The translations under genes were made by a program, and so were the position numbers. From CALIZF01 sp046292445 (GTDB lineage: Bacteria; Pseudomonadota; Alphaproteobacteria; Rhodobacterales; Rhodobacteraceae), in NCBI GenBank assembly GCA_046292445.1, contig JBKBQT010000003.1:62001-126000 (forward strand): a stretch of DNA of 64,000 bases. The letters are read 5' to 3'. Within the stretch, counting starts at the first letter, position 1, and every line of letters starts with the position of its first letter. The notes beneath the pieces are model-generated. The model was given only the letters and a program-made list of their open reading frames with translations, did no database searches and was not told the origin of the DNA. This document shows, piece after piece, positions 49,777-59,242 of the stretch.

Positions 49777-51114
49777 TCAGGGGCAGAACAGATCGTTCGT
49801 CAGCGCAAAGACCATCAGCGTCAGCAGCAGCGCAAGCCCCGTCGTCATCAGCACCTTCAGCGCCCGGTCCCCCGGCGGTCGCCCCGTGACCGCTTCCCAG
49901 GCGTGGAACACCAGATGCCCGCCGTCGAGAACCGGGATCGGAAAGAGGTTGAGAAGGCCGACCGCGGTCGAGAGCATCGCGACGAACCACACGAAGCTTT
50001 CGATCCCCTGCGATGCGGCCGCGCCCGAGGTTTCGGCGATGCCGATCGGGCCGCGCAGGTTGCACGAGCTGATCGCGCCGGTGATCATGTGCCACAGGCC
50101 CGACAGCGACGTGCGGGCGATCACCCAGGTCTGTTCGGCGCCCAGCGCGATCGCCTCGAAGGGCCCGGGGGTGCGCGCCTCGGGCACGAAGGCGAGGCCA
50201 CCGGTCAGGCCGATGAGCCAGCGCGTCTCGAACCCGCCCGAGGCCAGCGGCAGGTCCACCCGCCGCGGCACCAGCGTCACCTCGAGCGTCTCGCCACCGC
50301 GCCAGACCGTCAGCAGAAGCGCACGCCCGTCGGATTCCCCCACCGTCTCGCGCAGTTCGGCAAAGGCGTGGATCGGTGTGCCGTCGATCGCCAGCACCAC
50401 GTCCCCCGGCCGCATGCCGGCGTCGAACGCCGCCGATTGCGGCTGCACCGCATCCGCGATGGGCGGGAAGGGGAAGGGCCCGTCGAGGCGGATCACCGCG
50501 CCGTCGCGCTCGACCGTGTAGGGCACGCTCGGCGCCGGCGGGATCGCCTCGATCGCGGCCGAGAACGCGGCAAGGTCGTCCACCGCCACCCCGCCGACCG
50601 CAAGGATCCGGTCGCCCGGCATCAGCGTCTCGGCCACTGGCAGGGGCTTGGTATCCCCGACGACCGGCAGGTCCGTTGCGATCCCCCGGACAAGGAAAAA
50701 CGCCGAAAAGACAAGGATCGACAGCGCGAAATTGAACAGCGGCCCCGCCGCCACCGTCGCCGACCGCGCCCAGAGCGGCGCGCCGGCCATCGTATGCCGC
50801 CGCTCGTCCGCCGAAAGGCCGGCGAGCACGCGCGCATCGGCGGTGCTCGACGATGCCTCGGCATCGCCGAGGAACTTTACATAGCCCCCGAACGGCAGCG
50901 CCGCCACCTGCCAGCGTGTGCCGCGCCGGTCGGTCCGCGCGAACAGCACCGGGCCGAAGCCGAGGCTGAACACCTCGGCATGGATGCCGGTCCAGCGGCC
51001 GACGATGTAGTGCCCATATTCATGCACCGCGACGATGATCGAGAGGGCGACCACGAAGGCCACAACAGTCCAGACGAGCCCGCCGAACGACGGGATCAAT
51101 GCCACGATATCCAA
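49777..51114 (-). CDS. rseP: Site-2 protease RseP
   Basis: 445-aa zinc intramembrane protease. The HExxH-type site is VAVHEYGHYIVGRW (about 23-36), with the second metal motif NLFPIPVLDGGHLVF (about 385). A PDZ domain is in between (about 255-330, QPQSAAFDAGMRPGDVVLAIDG). It cleaves anti-sigma factors for envelope stress. No ATG precedes the first helix; TTG at 51114 with GGGGG eight bases upstream is the best start, four bases after the dxr stop. A GTG 12 bases later is the alternative. Confidence 0.95.
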   Translation of the reverse strand: MDIVALIPSFGGLVWTVVAFVVALSIIVAVHEYGHYIVGRWTGIHAEVFSLGFGPVLFARTDRRGTRWQVAALPFGGYVKFLGDAEASSSTADARVLAGLSADERRHTMAGAPLWARSATVAAGPLFNFALSILVFSAFFLVRGIATDLPVVGDTKPLPVAETLMPGDRILAVGGVAVDDLAAFSAAIEAIPPAPSVPYTVERDGAVIRLDGPFPFPPIADAVQPQSAAFDAGMRPGDVVLAIDGTPIHAFAELRETVGESDGRALLLTVWRGGETLEVTLVPRRVDLPLASGGFETRWLIGLTGGLAFVPEARTPGPFEAIALGAEQTWVIARTSLSGLWHMITGAISSCNLRGPIGIAETSGAAASQGIESFVWFVAMLSTAVGLLNLFPIPVLDGGHLVFHAWEAVTGRPPGDRALKVLMTTGLALLLTLMVFALTNDLFCP

Positions 51115-51118
51115 ACTT

Positions 51119-52297
51119 CTACCCCCGCAAGGCGCGTTCCGCGATGGCCTCTGCTGCCCTTGTTCGGGCGAGATGGTCCATCGCCAGCACGTTCTCAAGA
51201 CTGTCGGCGGCGATTTGAAGGCCGCATTCCGCCGAAAGCCGGTCGAGCACCGTTTCTACCACCGATGCCATGTCGAGAAAACCGATCCGCCGGTCGAGAA
51301 AGGCATCGAGCGCAATCTCCTTGGCCGCGTTGAAGGCCGCCCCCGCGAGGCCGCTCGCCGCCATCACCGCCCGCGCCAGCCGAAGGGCGGGAAAGCGGAC
51401 CGGATCGGGCGCCTCGAAGGTCAGGCTGCCGATCGCCGCCAGATCGAGCCGCGCCACCGGCAGGGGCCGCCGCATCGGCCAGTGCAGCGCATAGCCGATG
51501 GCATGGCGCATGTCGGGCGGGCCGAGATGCGCCATGATCCCGCCATCGGCGAAACCGACGAGCGCATGGACGATCGACTGCGGATGGACCACCGCCTCGA
51601 TCCGGTCCGGGTCGATGCCGAAGAACTCCCGCGTCTCGATCAGCTCCAGTGCCTTGTTGAAGAGCGTGGCGGAATCGATGGAAATCCGCCGCCCCATTGC
51701 CCAGTTCGGATGCGCCACCGCCTGATCCGGCGTGGCCGCGGCAAGCCGGTCAAGCGGCCAGTCGCGGAACGGGCCGCCCGAGGCGGTGATGATGACACGC
51801 TCCACCGCCGCGACATCCTCGCCCGCCAGCGCCTGGAACACCGCCGAATGTTCGCTGTCCACCGGCAGGATGCGCGCGCCCGCCGCCCGCGCGGTCGCCA
51901 TCAGGAGCGGGCCGGCGCAGACCAGCGATTCCTTGTTGGCCAGCGCCAGCGTGCCGCCCCGCGCCACCGTGCGCAGGCCGGGCACGAGGCCCGCGGCGCC
52001 GACGATGGCGCTCATCGTCCAGTCGGCGTCGCGGTCGGCCGCCTCGGCGATGGCCGCCGGCCCCGCCGCCGCCTCGACCCCGCTTCCGGCGAGCGCGTCG
52101 CGCAGATCGCCCAGCCGCGCCGGGTCGGCCGTCACCGCCACCTCGGCCCGCAGGCGGCGCGCGGCCTCGGCCAGCCGCGCGATGTTCGCCCCGCCGGTGA
52201 GCGCGACGACACGATAGTCACCCGGCGCCCGCGCGATCAGGTCGAGCGTGTTGCCCCCGATCGACCCGGTGGCGCCGAAGATGCTGATCCGCCGCAT
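51119..52297 (-). CDS. dxr: 1-deoxy-D-xylulose 5-phosphate reductoisomerase
   Basis: 392-aa MEP-pathway enzyme. NADPH-binding IFGATGSIGGNTLDLIARA (residues 6-24), ALANKESLVCAGPLL, VDSEHSAVFQAL (about 148), the flexible loop SGGPFRDW (about 182), and ISIDSATLFNKALELIETR (about 211). The DSEH segment supplies metal ligands. Full length. Upstream of rseP with four bases between, and downstream of cdsA and uppS, giving the conserved order frr-uppS-cdsA-dxr-rseP-bamA. Confidence 0.97.
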   Translation of the reverse strand: MRRISIFGATGSIGGNTLDLIARAPGDYRVVALTGGANIARLAEAARRLRAEVAVTADPARLGDLRDALAGSGVEAAAGPAAIAEAADRDADWTMSAIVGAAGLVPGLRTVARGGTLALANKESLVCAGPLLMATARAAGARILPVDSEHSAVFQALAGEDVAAVERVIITASGGPFRDWPLDRLAAATPDQAVAHPNWAMGRRISIDSATLFNKALELIETREFFGIDPDRIEAVVHPQSIVHALVGFADGGIMAHLGPPDMRHAIGYALHWPMRRPLPVARLDLAAIGSLTFEAPDPVRFPALRLARAVMAASGLAGAAFNAAKEIALDAFLDRRIGFLDMASVVETVLDRLSAECGLQIAADSLENVLAMDHLARTRAAEAIAERALRG

Positions 52298-52306
52298 CGC
52301 CGCCCC

Positions 52307-53104
52307 TCAACCGCCCGGTGGAAAATCGATCACCCGCTCGACCAGCAGGAACAGCACCGCCGCCCCCAGCATCCCGTCGAACCGGTCCATCACACCGCCA
52401 TGGCCGGGGATCAGCGCGCTGGCGTCCTTGGCACCGACCCGGCGCTTGACGGCCGATTCCGCAATATCCCCGATCTGCGCCGCCATCGCCAGCGCCACCG
52501 ACACCGCCGCCAGCGCCAGCGCCGTGCCGGGCCGCGCAAAGGCGATGCCCACCCCCGCCGCACCGATCCAGCCCGCCACCGTGCCCGACCAGGTCTTCTT
52601 GGGGCTGACGGCCGGCCAGATCTTCGGCCCGCCGATCAGCCGCCCGGCAAAATACCCCGCCACATCCGTCACGATCACCACCAGCGCCAGCCAGAGCATC
52701 CAGCCAAAGCCCGCCTCGCCGTAGTCGGCGCGCAGATGCCACAGGCCGAAACCGGCCACGACCATGAACGTGGCATAGACCGCGAAGATGAGCCGCGGGC
52801 CCGGCAGGATCGCCAGGCCCACGATCGCCGGCACCAGCACCAGCGGCAGGGCGACCGCAGGCGGCATCAGCGCCATGGCGAGGACCGCCGCCGCCGCCAG
52901 CGCCGCCAGCACCGGCGCCCGCGCGCCGGCCCGCGGCGCGAGCAGCCGCGCCAGTTCCCAGACCATCGCCGCCACGATCAGCACCACCAGCGCGAGGAAC
53001 CACCCGCCGCCCAGCCAGAGCGCCGCGAGCCCGACCGCCACCATCGCCGCGCCCGAGGCCATTCGCGGCGCAAGATCCGCGAACCTGCCCGCCGGCGCGG
53101 TCAC
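52307..53104 (-). CDS. cdsA: Phosphatidate cytidylyltransferase CdsA
   Basis: 265-aa integral membrane enzyme making CDP-diacylglycerol. About seven hydrophobic helices; the conserved signature SPKKTWSGTVAGW (about 170) and the C-terminal family motif SAVKRRVGAKDASALIPGHGGVMDRFDG (split, about 215-245) are intact. A GTG at 53104 overlaps the uppS stop as GTGA; no upstream Met suits. Co-transcribed with uppS and dxr. Confidence 0.95.
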   Translation of the reverse strand: MTAPAGRFADLAPRMASGAAMVAVGLAALWLGGGWFLALVVLIVAAMVWELARLLAPRAGARAPVLAALAAAAVLAMALMPPAVALPLVLVPAIVGLAILPGPRLIFAVYATFMVVAGFGLWHLRADYGEAGFGWMLWLALVVIVTDVAGYFAGRLIGGPKIWPAVSPKKTWSGTVAGWIGAAGVGIAFARPGTALALAAVSVALAMAAQIGDIAESAVKRRVGAKDASALIPGHGGVMDRFDGMLGAAVLFLLVERVIDFPPGG

Positions 53105-53832
53105 AGCGCCGCGACCCCGCCGAACCGCCGCTCGCGCCCGCCATAGCGCGCCAGGATCGTCGCGAATTCCTCGGGCGAAAAATCGGGCCAGAGCGTCGGC
53201 GTGAACTCGTATTCCGCATAGGCGGCCTGCCAGAGCAGGAAGTTCGACACCCGCGTCTCGCCCGAGGTGCGGATCACAAGGTCGGGCTCGGGCAGGCCGG
53301 CAGTGTCGAGCGCGCCGGCAAGCGCGGCCTCGTCGATCGCCTCGGGGTCGATCTCGCCCGCCGCCGCCGCGCGCGCGAGCCTCCGCGCCGCCCGCGCGAG
53401 CTCGTTTCGCCCGCCATAGTTGATCGCCACCGTCAGGTTCAGCCGCGTGTTGCCGGCGGTGCGCGCCTCGATCCCGTCCATCAGGCGGCGCAGGCGGGCG
53501 TCGAGCGGGCTGCGCTCGCCGATGAAGCGCATGCGCACCCCCTCGACCGACAGCCGGTCCGCCTCGCGCTCGATATAGCGCGAGAAGAGCGCCATGAGGC
53601 CCAGGACCTCCTCGGTCGAGCGTTTCCAGTTCTCGGTGGAAAAGGCATAGATCGTGAGCCAGCGCAGGCCGAGATCGGGCGCGGCGCGCACGATCTCCTT
53701 CACGCGCTCGGCGCCGCGGCGATGACCGACCAGCCGCGGCCAGCCGCGCGCCGTCGCCCAGCGGCCGTTGCCGTCCATGATGATCGCCACATGCTCGGGC
53801 GGTGTCGTCTGCGCTGCCTTGCCTGCCGCCAC
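53101..53832 (-). CDS. uppS: Isoprenyl transferase (undecaprenyl diphosphate synthase)
   Basis: 243-aa cis-prenyltransferase making the carrier lipid for peptidoglycan and surface polysaccharides. Catalytic Asp in VAIIMDGNGRWATARG (about 15-30), the GHRRGAERV site, YAFSTENWKR (about 70), NLTVAINYGGRNEL (about 135) and RTSGETRVSNFLLWQ (about 190). GTG start at 53832, with GGGAG seven bases upstream; the longer open frame runs into the frr region. Ends overlapping cdsA. Confidence 0.95.
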   Translation of the reverse strand: MAAGKAAQTTPPEHVAIIMDGNGRWATARGWPRLVGHRRGAERVKEIVRAAPDLGLRWLTIYAFSTENWKRSTEEVLGLMALFSRYIEREADRLSVEGVRMRFIGERSPLDARLRRLMDGIEARTAGNTRLNLTVAINYGGRNELARAARRLARAAAAGEIDPEAIDEAALAGALDTAGLPEPDLVIRTSGETRVSNFLLWQAAYAEYEFTPTLWPDFSPEEFATILARYGGRERRFGGVAAL

Positions 53833-53908
53833 CGTGTTCTCCCGGCACCCTGCCCCGTCCGCCGGGCCGAACAATTTCCGGACGAAAATTTTCTGCCCGC
53901 TGCCGGGT

Positions 53909-54472
53909 TCAGACCTGCATGATTTCGGCCTGCTTTGCCTCGAGCGCCTTGTCCACCGCCGCGATGGCCCGGTCGGTGAGCGCCTGAACCTCGTCCGACC
54001 AGAATTTCTGGTCGTCCTCGGCCATGCCGGCCGCCTTGGCCTTCTTGATCTGGTCCATCCCGTCGCGCCGCACGTTGCGGATCGCGACGCGCGCGCTCTC
54101 GGCATACTGGGCGGCGACGCGCGTGAGCTGGGTGCGGCGTTCCTCGTTCAGCTCGGGGATCGGCAGCATGATGATCGTGCCGTTGAGCTGCGGGTTGATC
54201 CCGAGGCCCGAGTCGCGGATCGCCCGTTCCACCTTGGACACCATCGCCTTGTCCCAGACGTTGATGGTCACCATCCGCGGCTCGGGCACGTTCACCGTGC
54301 CCAGCTGGTTGATCGGCGTCATCTGGCCATAGGCATCGACCTGGATCGGCTCGAGCATCGAGGCCGAGGCGCGGCCGGTGCGCAGCGAGGCGAACTCCTG
54401 CTTGAGGCTGGCCATGGCGCCGTCCATCCGCCGCTCGAGGTCGTCGAGGTCGATCTCAAGGTCGTCGGCCAT
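53909..54472 (-). CDS. frr: Ribosome recycling factor
   Basis: 187-aa Frr. Three-helix-bundle sequences: RMDGAMASLKQEFASLRTGR with the conserved LRTGRAS (about 30), then DAYGQMTPINQLGTVNVPEPR and the C-terminal KKAKAAGMAEDDQKFWSDEVQ (split). Releases ribosomes after termination together with EF-G. Upstream of uppS (76 bases) and downstream of pyrH (81 bases) in the usual order. Confidence 0.97.
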   Translation of the reverse strand: MADDLEIDLDDLERRMDGAMASLKQEFASLRTGRASASMLEPIQVDAYGQMTPINQLGTVNVPEPRMVTINVWDKAMVSKVERAIRDSGLGINPQLNGTIIMLPIPELNEERRTQLTRVAAQYAESARVAIRNVRRDGMDQIKKAKAAGMAEDDQKFWSDEVQALTDRAIAAVDKALEAKQAEIMQV

Positions 54473-54553
54473 GGGTCATCCGCTCCGTCAATCTGCCGCC
54501 CTGCGCGTCCATTGGCTGCGGGTGTGCCCGATCGGGGGCCGCGATTCAAGCCG

Positions 54554-55297
54554 TCAGCCGTGAACGCGGGTATAGGTGCCCTCGCCGCGCAGGATTCCGC
54601 GAAAGCCGCCCGGCTCGTCGAGGCTGAACACGATGATCGGCAGGTTGTTGTCGCGCGCCAGCGCGATCGCCGTCGCGTCCATCACCCCGAGGTGCCGCTC
54701 GAGCACCTCGTCATAGCTCACCCGGTCATACCGCCGGGCATCGGCGTGCTTCCTGGGATCCTTGTCATAGACCCCGTCCACCTTGGTGCCCTTGAAGATC
54801 GCCTCGCAGGCCATCTCGTTGGCGCGCAGCGTCGCGGCCGTATCGGTGGTGAAATAGGGGTTGCCCGTCCCGGCGGCAAAGATACACACGCGCCCCTTCT
54901 CGAGGTGGCGGACCGCACGGCGGCGGATGTAGGGCTCGCAGACCTGGTCCATCGGGATCGCCGAGATCACCCGGGTGAAGACCCCGAGCGATTCGAGCAT
55001 CGCCTGCATGGCCAGCGCGTTCATCACCGTGGCGAGCATGCCCATGTAATCGGCCGTCGTCCGCTCCATCCCCTGGGCGCTGCCCTGCAGGCCGCGGAAG
55101 ATGTTGCCGCCCCCGATCACCATGCAGATCTCGACCCCGAGGTCATGCACCGCCTTCACTTCTTCGGCGATGCGCCGCACCGTCGGCGGGTGCAGGCCAT
55201 AGCCCTGGTCGCCCATCAGCGCCTCGCCCGAGATCTTGAGCATCACGCGGCGGTAGGTCACGCCGCCCCCTGCCTGCGGTGTCGCATCGCCGTCCAT
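54554..55297 (-). CDS. pyrH: Uridylate kinase (UMP kinase)
   Basis: 247-aa amino-acid-kinase-fold enzyme converting UMP to UDP. N-terminal RRVMLKISGEALMGDQGYG (about 16-34), GGGNIFRGLQGSAQGMERTTADYMGML (split around 63-89), VDGVYDKDPRKH (about 173) and MDATAIALARDNNLPIIVF (about 204). The ATG at 55297 precedes a short Asp/Gly N-terminal tail. First gene of the minus-strand pyrH-frr-uppS-cdsA-dxr-rseP-bamA series; divergent from miaA with 103 bases between. Confidence 0.97.
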   Translation of the reverse strand: MDGDATPQAGGGVTYRRVMLKISGEALMGDQGYGLHPPTVRRIAEEVKAVHDLGVEICMVIGGGNIFRGLQGSAQGMERTTADYMGMLATVMNALAMQAMLESLGVFTRVISAIPMDQVCEPYIRRRAVRHLEKGRVCIFAAGTGNPYFTTDTAATLRANEMACEAIFKGTKVDGVYDKDPRKHADARRYDRVSYDEVLERHLGVMDATAIALARDNNLPIIVFSLDEPGGFRGILRGEGTYTRVHG

Positions 55298-55400
55298 GCC
55301 TGCCCCCTGCCCTGCCGCGCCGACGCCTTGCCTGCATCCGGCCTTTGCACGGGGCGGTGAATGTCGGAAAACGGCCCGCGGTTCAACCGGGGACAGGCCG

Positions 55401-56300
55401 ATGGGATGGAAACGCTGGCTGGCCGCCGTGCCGGACGACCGGCCGGTGCTGATCGCCGGGCCGACCGCCTCGGGCAAGTCGGCGCTGGCCCTTGCGCTGG
55501 CCGAGGCGCAGGGGCGGCGGATCGTCAATGCCGATGCGCTGCAGGTCTATGCCCGCTGGCGGGTGCTGACGGCGCGGCCGACGGCGGCCGACGAGGCGCG
55601 GGTGCCGCACCGGCTCTACGGTCATGTGGCGCGCGATGCGGCCTGGTCGGTCGGGCACTGGCTGCGCAGCGTCGCGGCCGAACTGGCCGGCGATCCGCGG
55701 CCGGTGATCGTCGGTGGCACCGGGCTCTATTTCACCGCGCTGACCGAGGGGCTGGCGCCGATCCCCGAGATCCCGCCCGCGATCCGGGCCGAGGCGGATG
55801 CGCGGCGCATGGCGGGGGATGTGGCGGGTCTGCTGGCCGAGATCGACGCGGGCACCCGCGCCCGCATCGACGCGGCCAACCCGGCCCGCATCCAGCGCGC
55901 CTGGGAGGTCTGGCGCACGACCGGGCGCGGCCTTGCGGCATGGCAGGCGGGCACCGCGGCGCCGCTGCTGCCGCGCGACCGCTGCACCGCCGTGGTGCTG
56001 CGCCCGCCGCGCGACTGGCTGGCGGCGCGGATCGACGCGCGGTTCGACGCAATGCTGGCGGCTGGCGCACTAGACGAGGTGGTTGCGGAACTGCCGCACT
56101 GGGACCCGGCGCTGCCTTCGGCGCGGGCGATCGGCGCGCCCGAACTCGTCGCCCATCTGCGCGGCGAGACCGACCTGCGGACGGCGCGGGCGGCGGCCCA
56201 GGCCGCCTCCCGCCAGTATGCCAAGCGTCAGCGCAGCTGGTTCCGCAACCGCATGGGCGACTGGCCGGCCATGGATCCTGCATCGGCGGAATTGCACTAA
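55401..56300 (+). CDS. miaA: tRNA dimethylallyltransferase MiaA
   Basis: 299-aa enzyme that prenylates A37 of tRNAs reading U-starting codons. Walker-type VLIAGPTASGKSALALALAE (about 16-35), the NADALQVYARW region matching the DSMQVY motif (D kept), GGTGLYFTALTEGLAPIP (about 107-124), and RQYAKRQRSWFRN (about 272) with the tRNA-contacting Arg/Lys. ATG at 55401 after GGGGACAGG. Slightly short compared with 310-320. Monocistronic. Confidence 0.95.
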   Translation: MGWKRWLAAVPDDRPVLIAGPTASGKSALALALAEAQGRRIVNADALQVYARWRVLTARPTAADEARVPHRLYGHVARDAAWSVGHWLRSVAAELAGDPRPVIVGGTGLYFTALTEGLAPIPEIPPAIRAEADARRMAGDVAGLLAEIDAGTRARIDAANPARIQRAWEVWRTTGRGLAAWQAGTAAPLLPRDRCTAVVLRPPRDWLAARIDARFDAMLAAGALDEVVAELPHWDPALPSARAIGAPELVAHLRGETDLRTARAAAQAASRQYAKRQRSWFRNRMGDWPAMDPASAELH

Positions 56301-56383
56301 CGCCACATCTTGGCCACAAAGATTGTGTGGATTCTGCACTTTGCCGGGGTATCCTCATCCGGTTCCGAACATGAGGCCCGATC

Positions 56384-57322
56384 GTGCGCCCGATTCCCTC
56401 TGCCCGCCCGCCCCTCGCGGCCCGCCTGCCGGCCGGTGCTGCTGTGGCCCGCACGGCCGCCGTCCGGCCGGCGTCCCTTGCGCCCGATGGCGTCGATGTC
56501 ACCGCGCTCGACCCCGCGCGCCGGCCGTCCGATCCGAACCTCGCCGCGCTCCGGCTCGTCGCGATCCCGCGCCTTGCCGCGGGCGGGCGCTGGCGGACCG
56601 AGGCGATGCGCGCGCTGAGCGAGCCTGTCCTGCTGTGGTTCACCCGGGGTCAGGGGCGCATCACCGTTGCCGGCCTCACCCGCGGCTATGGCCCGAACAC
56701 GGCGGCCTTCATCCCCGCCGGCCTCATGCACGGCTTCGAGGTCGGATCGCAAGTCTTCGGCACGGCCGTCTTTTTCGGCAGGACAACGACCCTGCCGCTG
56801 CCCGACCGGGCGCATCACCTGCGGGTGCGCGAGAATTCGGCACAGGTCGAATGCAACCTTGCGCTCGATGCCATCGCGCGGGAACTGGCCTCGGACCGTC
56901 CGGCGCGCGACCGGGCGGCGGCGGCGCATCTGCTGCTGCTGTCGGTCTGGCTCGAGCGGCAGGTCGCCGCCCAGACGGGCGACGAGGCGCCGCATCCCCC
57001 ATCGGCCCGCCGCCTTGCCGCGCGCTTTGCCCATCTGGTCGAGGCCGAATTCCGCAGCGGGGCCGGCGTGGCCGATTTCGCCGCCGCCCTCGGCGTGACG
57101 CCCACCCACCTCACCCGCGTGTGCCGCCTGACCACCGGCCGCGCCGCCAAGGAGATCCTCGCGGACCGCGTGATCTTCGAGGCGCGGCGCATGCTCGAGG
57201 AAACCGCGCTGCCTGTGCAGGACATCGCCCGCACGCTCGGGTTCCGTTCGGCGGCCTATTTCACCCGGTCCTTCCACGCCCGAACCGGCACGACGCCGAC
57301 CGCCTTCAGGACCGCACGCTGA
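56384..57322 (+). CDS. AraC-family transcriptional regulator
   Basis: 312-aa regulator. N-terminal sensor with cupin-like segment (about 75-140, PVLLWFTRGQGRITVAGLTR then FIPAGLMHGFEVG). The C-terminal double helix-turn-helix at about 215-310 has GVADFAAALGVTPTHLTRVC and LPVQDIARTLGFRSAAYFTR with the terminal TPTAFR motif. A GTG at 56384 opens the frame; no internal Met suits. Located 167 bases upstream of ABC system B and in the same direction, so it is the likely activator of that operon. Confidence 0.88.
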   Translation: MRPIPSARPPLAARLPAGAAVARTAAVRPASLAPDGVDVTALDPARRPSDPNLAALRLVAIPRLAAGGRWRTEAMRALSEPVLLWFTRGQGRITVAGLTRGYGPNTAAFIPAGLMHGFEVGSQVFGTAVFFGRTTTLPLPDRAHHLRVRENSAQVECNLALDAIARELASDRPARDRAAAAHLLLLSVWLERQVAAQTGDEAPHPPSARRLAARFAHLVEAEFRSGAGVADFAAALGVTPTHLTRVCRLTTGRAAKEILADRVIFEARRMLEETALPVQDIARTLGFRSAAYFTRSFHARTGTTPTAFRTAR

Positions 57323-57488
57323 CCCGGCGCGCACCGGGCCATGTCGCAAATCGCACAAGACGTGACGAAAAGAGGCATTGACCCCACCGGCCATCCGTCG
57401 CGTAATGGAACGCGGGACAAGCGGTTGCCGGCCATCCTTGGCATGCAACGCTTACATTCAGATCACAGGTCCTGACAGGGAGACCGCT

Positions 57489-59141
57489 ATGACCATCAGA
57501 CCGACCTTCGGTATGCAAAGCCATCCCGCCGCACAGCGCTTCGCCGACGATTGCCGCGCCGGCAAGATGGGGCGGCGCGAATTCCTTACACGTGCAACCG
57601 CACTCGGCGTCGCCATTCCCAGCGCCTACGGCCTGCTCGGCCTCGCCGCGCCGGCCGCCGCGCAGGCGACCCCCCGGCCGGGGGGGACGCTGCGCATGAA
57701 CATGGCGACCCGCGGCCTGAAGGATCCGCGGACCTGGGACTGGTCCGAGATGGCGAACTTCTGCCGCGGCTGGCTCGACTACCTCGTGGAATACAATGCC
57801 GACGGGTCGTTCCGCGGCATGCTGCTCGAAAGCTGGGAGGCGAATTCGGATGCGACCGAATACGTCCTGCGCGTGCGGGCGGGCGTGAAGTGGAACAACG
57901 GCGACGATTTCACCGCCGATGACGTCGCGCGCAACATCGCCGCCTGGTGCGACGGCACGGTGGAAGGCAACTCGATGGCCTCGCGCATGTCGACCCTCTC
58001 GGACCCGGAGACCAAGAAGGTCCGCGACGGCGCGGTGACCGTGGTCGATCCGCTGACGGTCCGGCTGGTCTGCTCGAGCCCCGACATCACCATCATCCCC
58101 GGCATGGCCGACTACCCGGCGGCGGTGATGCATGCGAGCTATGACGGCGGCGATCCGGCGCAGAACCCGATCGGCACCGGCCCCTACCTGCCGCAGACCA
58201 ACGATGTCGGCGTGCGCCAGGTGCTCGTGCGCAACCCCAACCATACCTGGTGGGGAACGGCGGTCTATGGCGGCCCCTATCTCGACCGGATCGACTACAT
58301 CGACCTCGGGACCGATCCCTCCGCGACGCTCGCCGCCGCCGGTTCGGGCGAGATCGATGCGACCTACCGCACCGACGGCGATTTCGTCGAGGTGTTCGAC
58401 GCGCTCGGCTGGACCAAGTCCGAGGCGATCACGGCCGCCACGCTCGCGGTGCGCTTCAACCAGGACGCGCCGGAATACAAGGACGTGCGCGTGCGCCGGG
58501 CGCTGCAGCTTGCGGTGGACAATGCGGTTGTGCTGGAGCTTGGCTATGCCGGGCTCGGCTCGCCGGCCGAGAACCACCACGTCTGTCCGATCCACCCCGA
58601 ATATGCCGAACTGCCCCCGATCAAGGCCGACCCTGCGGCAGCCAAGGCGCTCATGACCGAGGCGGGGATGGCTGACACGGAATTCGAGCTCATCAGCCTC
58701 GACGACGGCTGGCAGGCGCAAAGCTGCGATGCGGTCGCAGCGCAGATCCGCGACGCTGGCCTCAAGGTCAAGCGGACGTTGCTGCCCGGCTCGACCTTCT
58801 GGAACGACTGGACCAAGTATCCGTTCTCGGCCACCGAATGGAACATGCGCCCGCTCGGCGTGCAGATCCTCGCGCTCGCCTACCGCTCGGGCGTGCCGTG
58901 GAACGAAACGGCCTTCTCCAACGCCGAGTTCGACACGCTGCTGTCGCAGGCGATGTCTATCGCGGATGCGGACGAACGCCGCGTCGTGATGAAGCGCATC
59001 CAGGAGATCATGCAGGAACAGGGCGTCCTGATTCAACCCTACTGGCGGTCGATCTACCGCCACTTCGATCCCAAGGTGCACGGCGCCGACACGCACCCCA
59101 CGTTCGAGCATCACCACTACAAGTGGTGGATCGAGGCCTGA
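57489..59141 (+). CDS. ABC transporter substrate-binding protein, SBP_bac_5 (system B)
   Basis: 550-aa periplasmic receptor with a twin-arginine signal GRREFLTRATALG (about 28), cleavage probable near APAAAQAT (about 60). Family features: VRAGVKWNNGDDFTADDVARN (split, about 133-153), YKDVRVRRALQLAVDNA (about 332) and IQEIMQEQGVLIQPYW (about 506). Paralogue of the receptor at 34059-35729. ATG at 57489 after AGGGAGA. A GC-rich hairpin follows 7 bases after its stop, a common device for keeping the receptor mRNA more abundant than the permease part. Confidence 0.94.
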   Translation: MTIRPTFGMQSHPAAQRFADDCRAGKMGRREFLTRATALGVAIPSAYGLLGLAAPAAAQATPRPGGTLRMNMATRGLKDPRTWDWSEMANFCRGWLDYLVEYNADGSFRGMLLESWEANSDATEYVLRVRAGVKWNNGDDFTADDVARNIAAWCDGTVEGNSMASRMSTLSDPETKKVRDGAVTVVDPLTVRLVCSSPDITIIPGMADYPAAVMHASYDGGDPAQNPIGTGPYLPQTNDVGVRQVLVRNPNHTWWGTAVYGGPYLDRIDYIDLGTDPSATLAAAGSGEIDATYRTDGDFVEVFDALGWTKSEAITAATLAVRFNQDAPEYKDVRVRRALQLAVDNAVVLELGYAGLGSPAENHHVCPIHPEYAELPPIKADPAAAKALMTEAGMADTEFELISLDDGWQAQSCDAVAAQIRDAGLKVKRTLLPGSTFWNDWTKYPFSATEWNMRPLGVQILALAYRSGVPWNETAFSNAEFDTLLSQAMSIADADERRVVMKRIQEIMQEQGVLIQPYWRSIYRHFDPKVHGADTHPTFEHHHYKWWIEA

Positions 59142-59147
59142 CCGGAC

Positions 59148-59178
59148 CGGCCGGGGCGTGCAAACGTGCCCCCGGCCG
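59148..59178 (+). promoter_or_regulatory. Intercistronic hairpin after the system B receptor gene
   Basis: CGGCCGGGG (59148-59156) pairs perfectly with CCCCGGCCG (59170-59178) around a 13-base loop. No T tract follows, so it is probably an mRNA-stabilising or attenuating structure between receptor and permease genes. Confidence 0.55.
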
Positions 59179-59242
59179 ATGACGGCTGCCCAGACGACGC
59201 ACCCAACCCCGGACGCGCCGAGCCCGTCCAGAAAGGTCGCGC

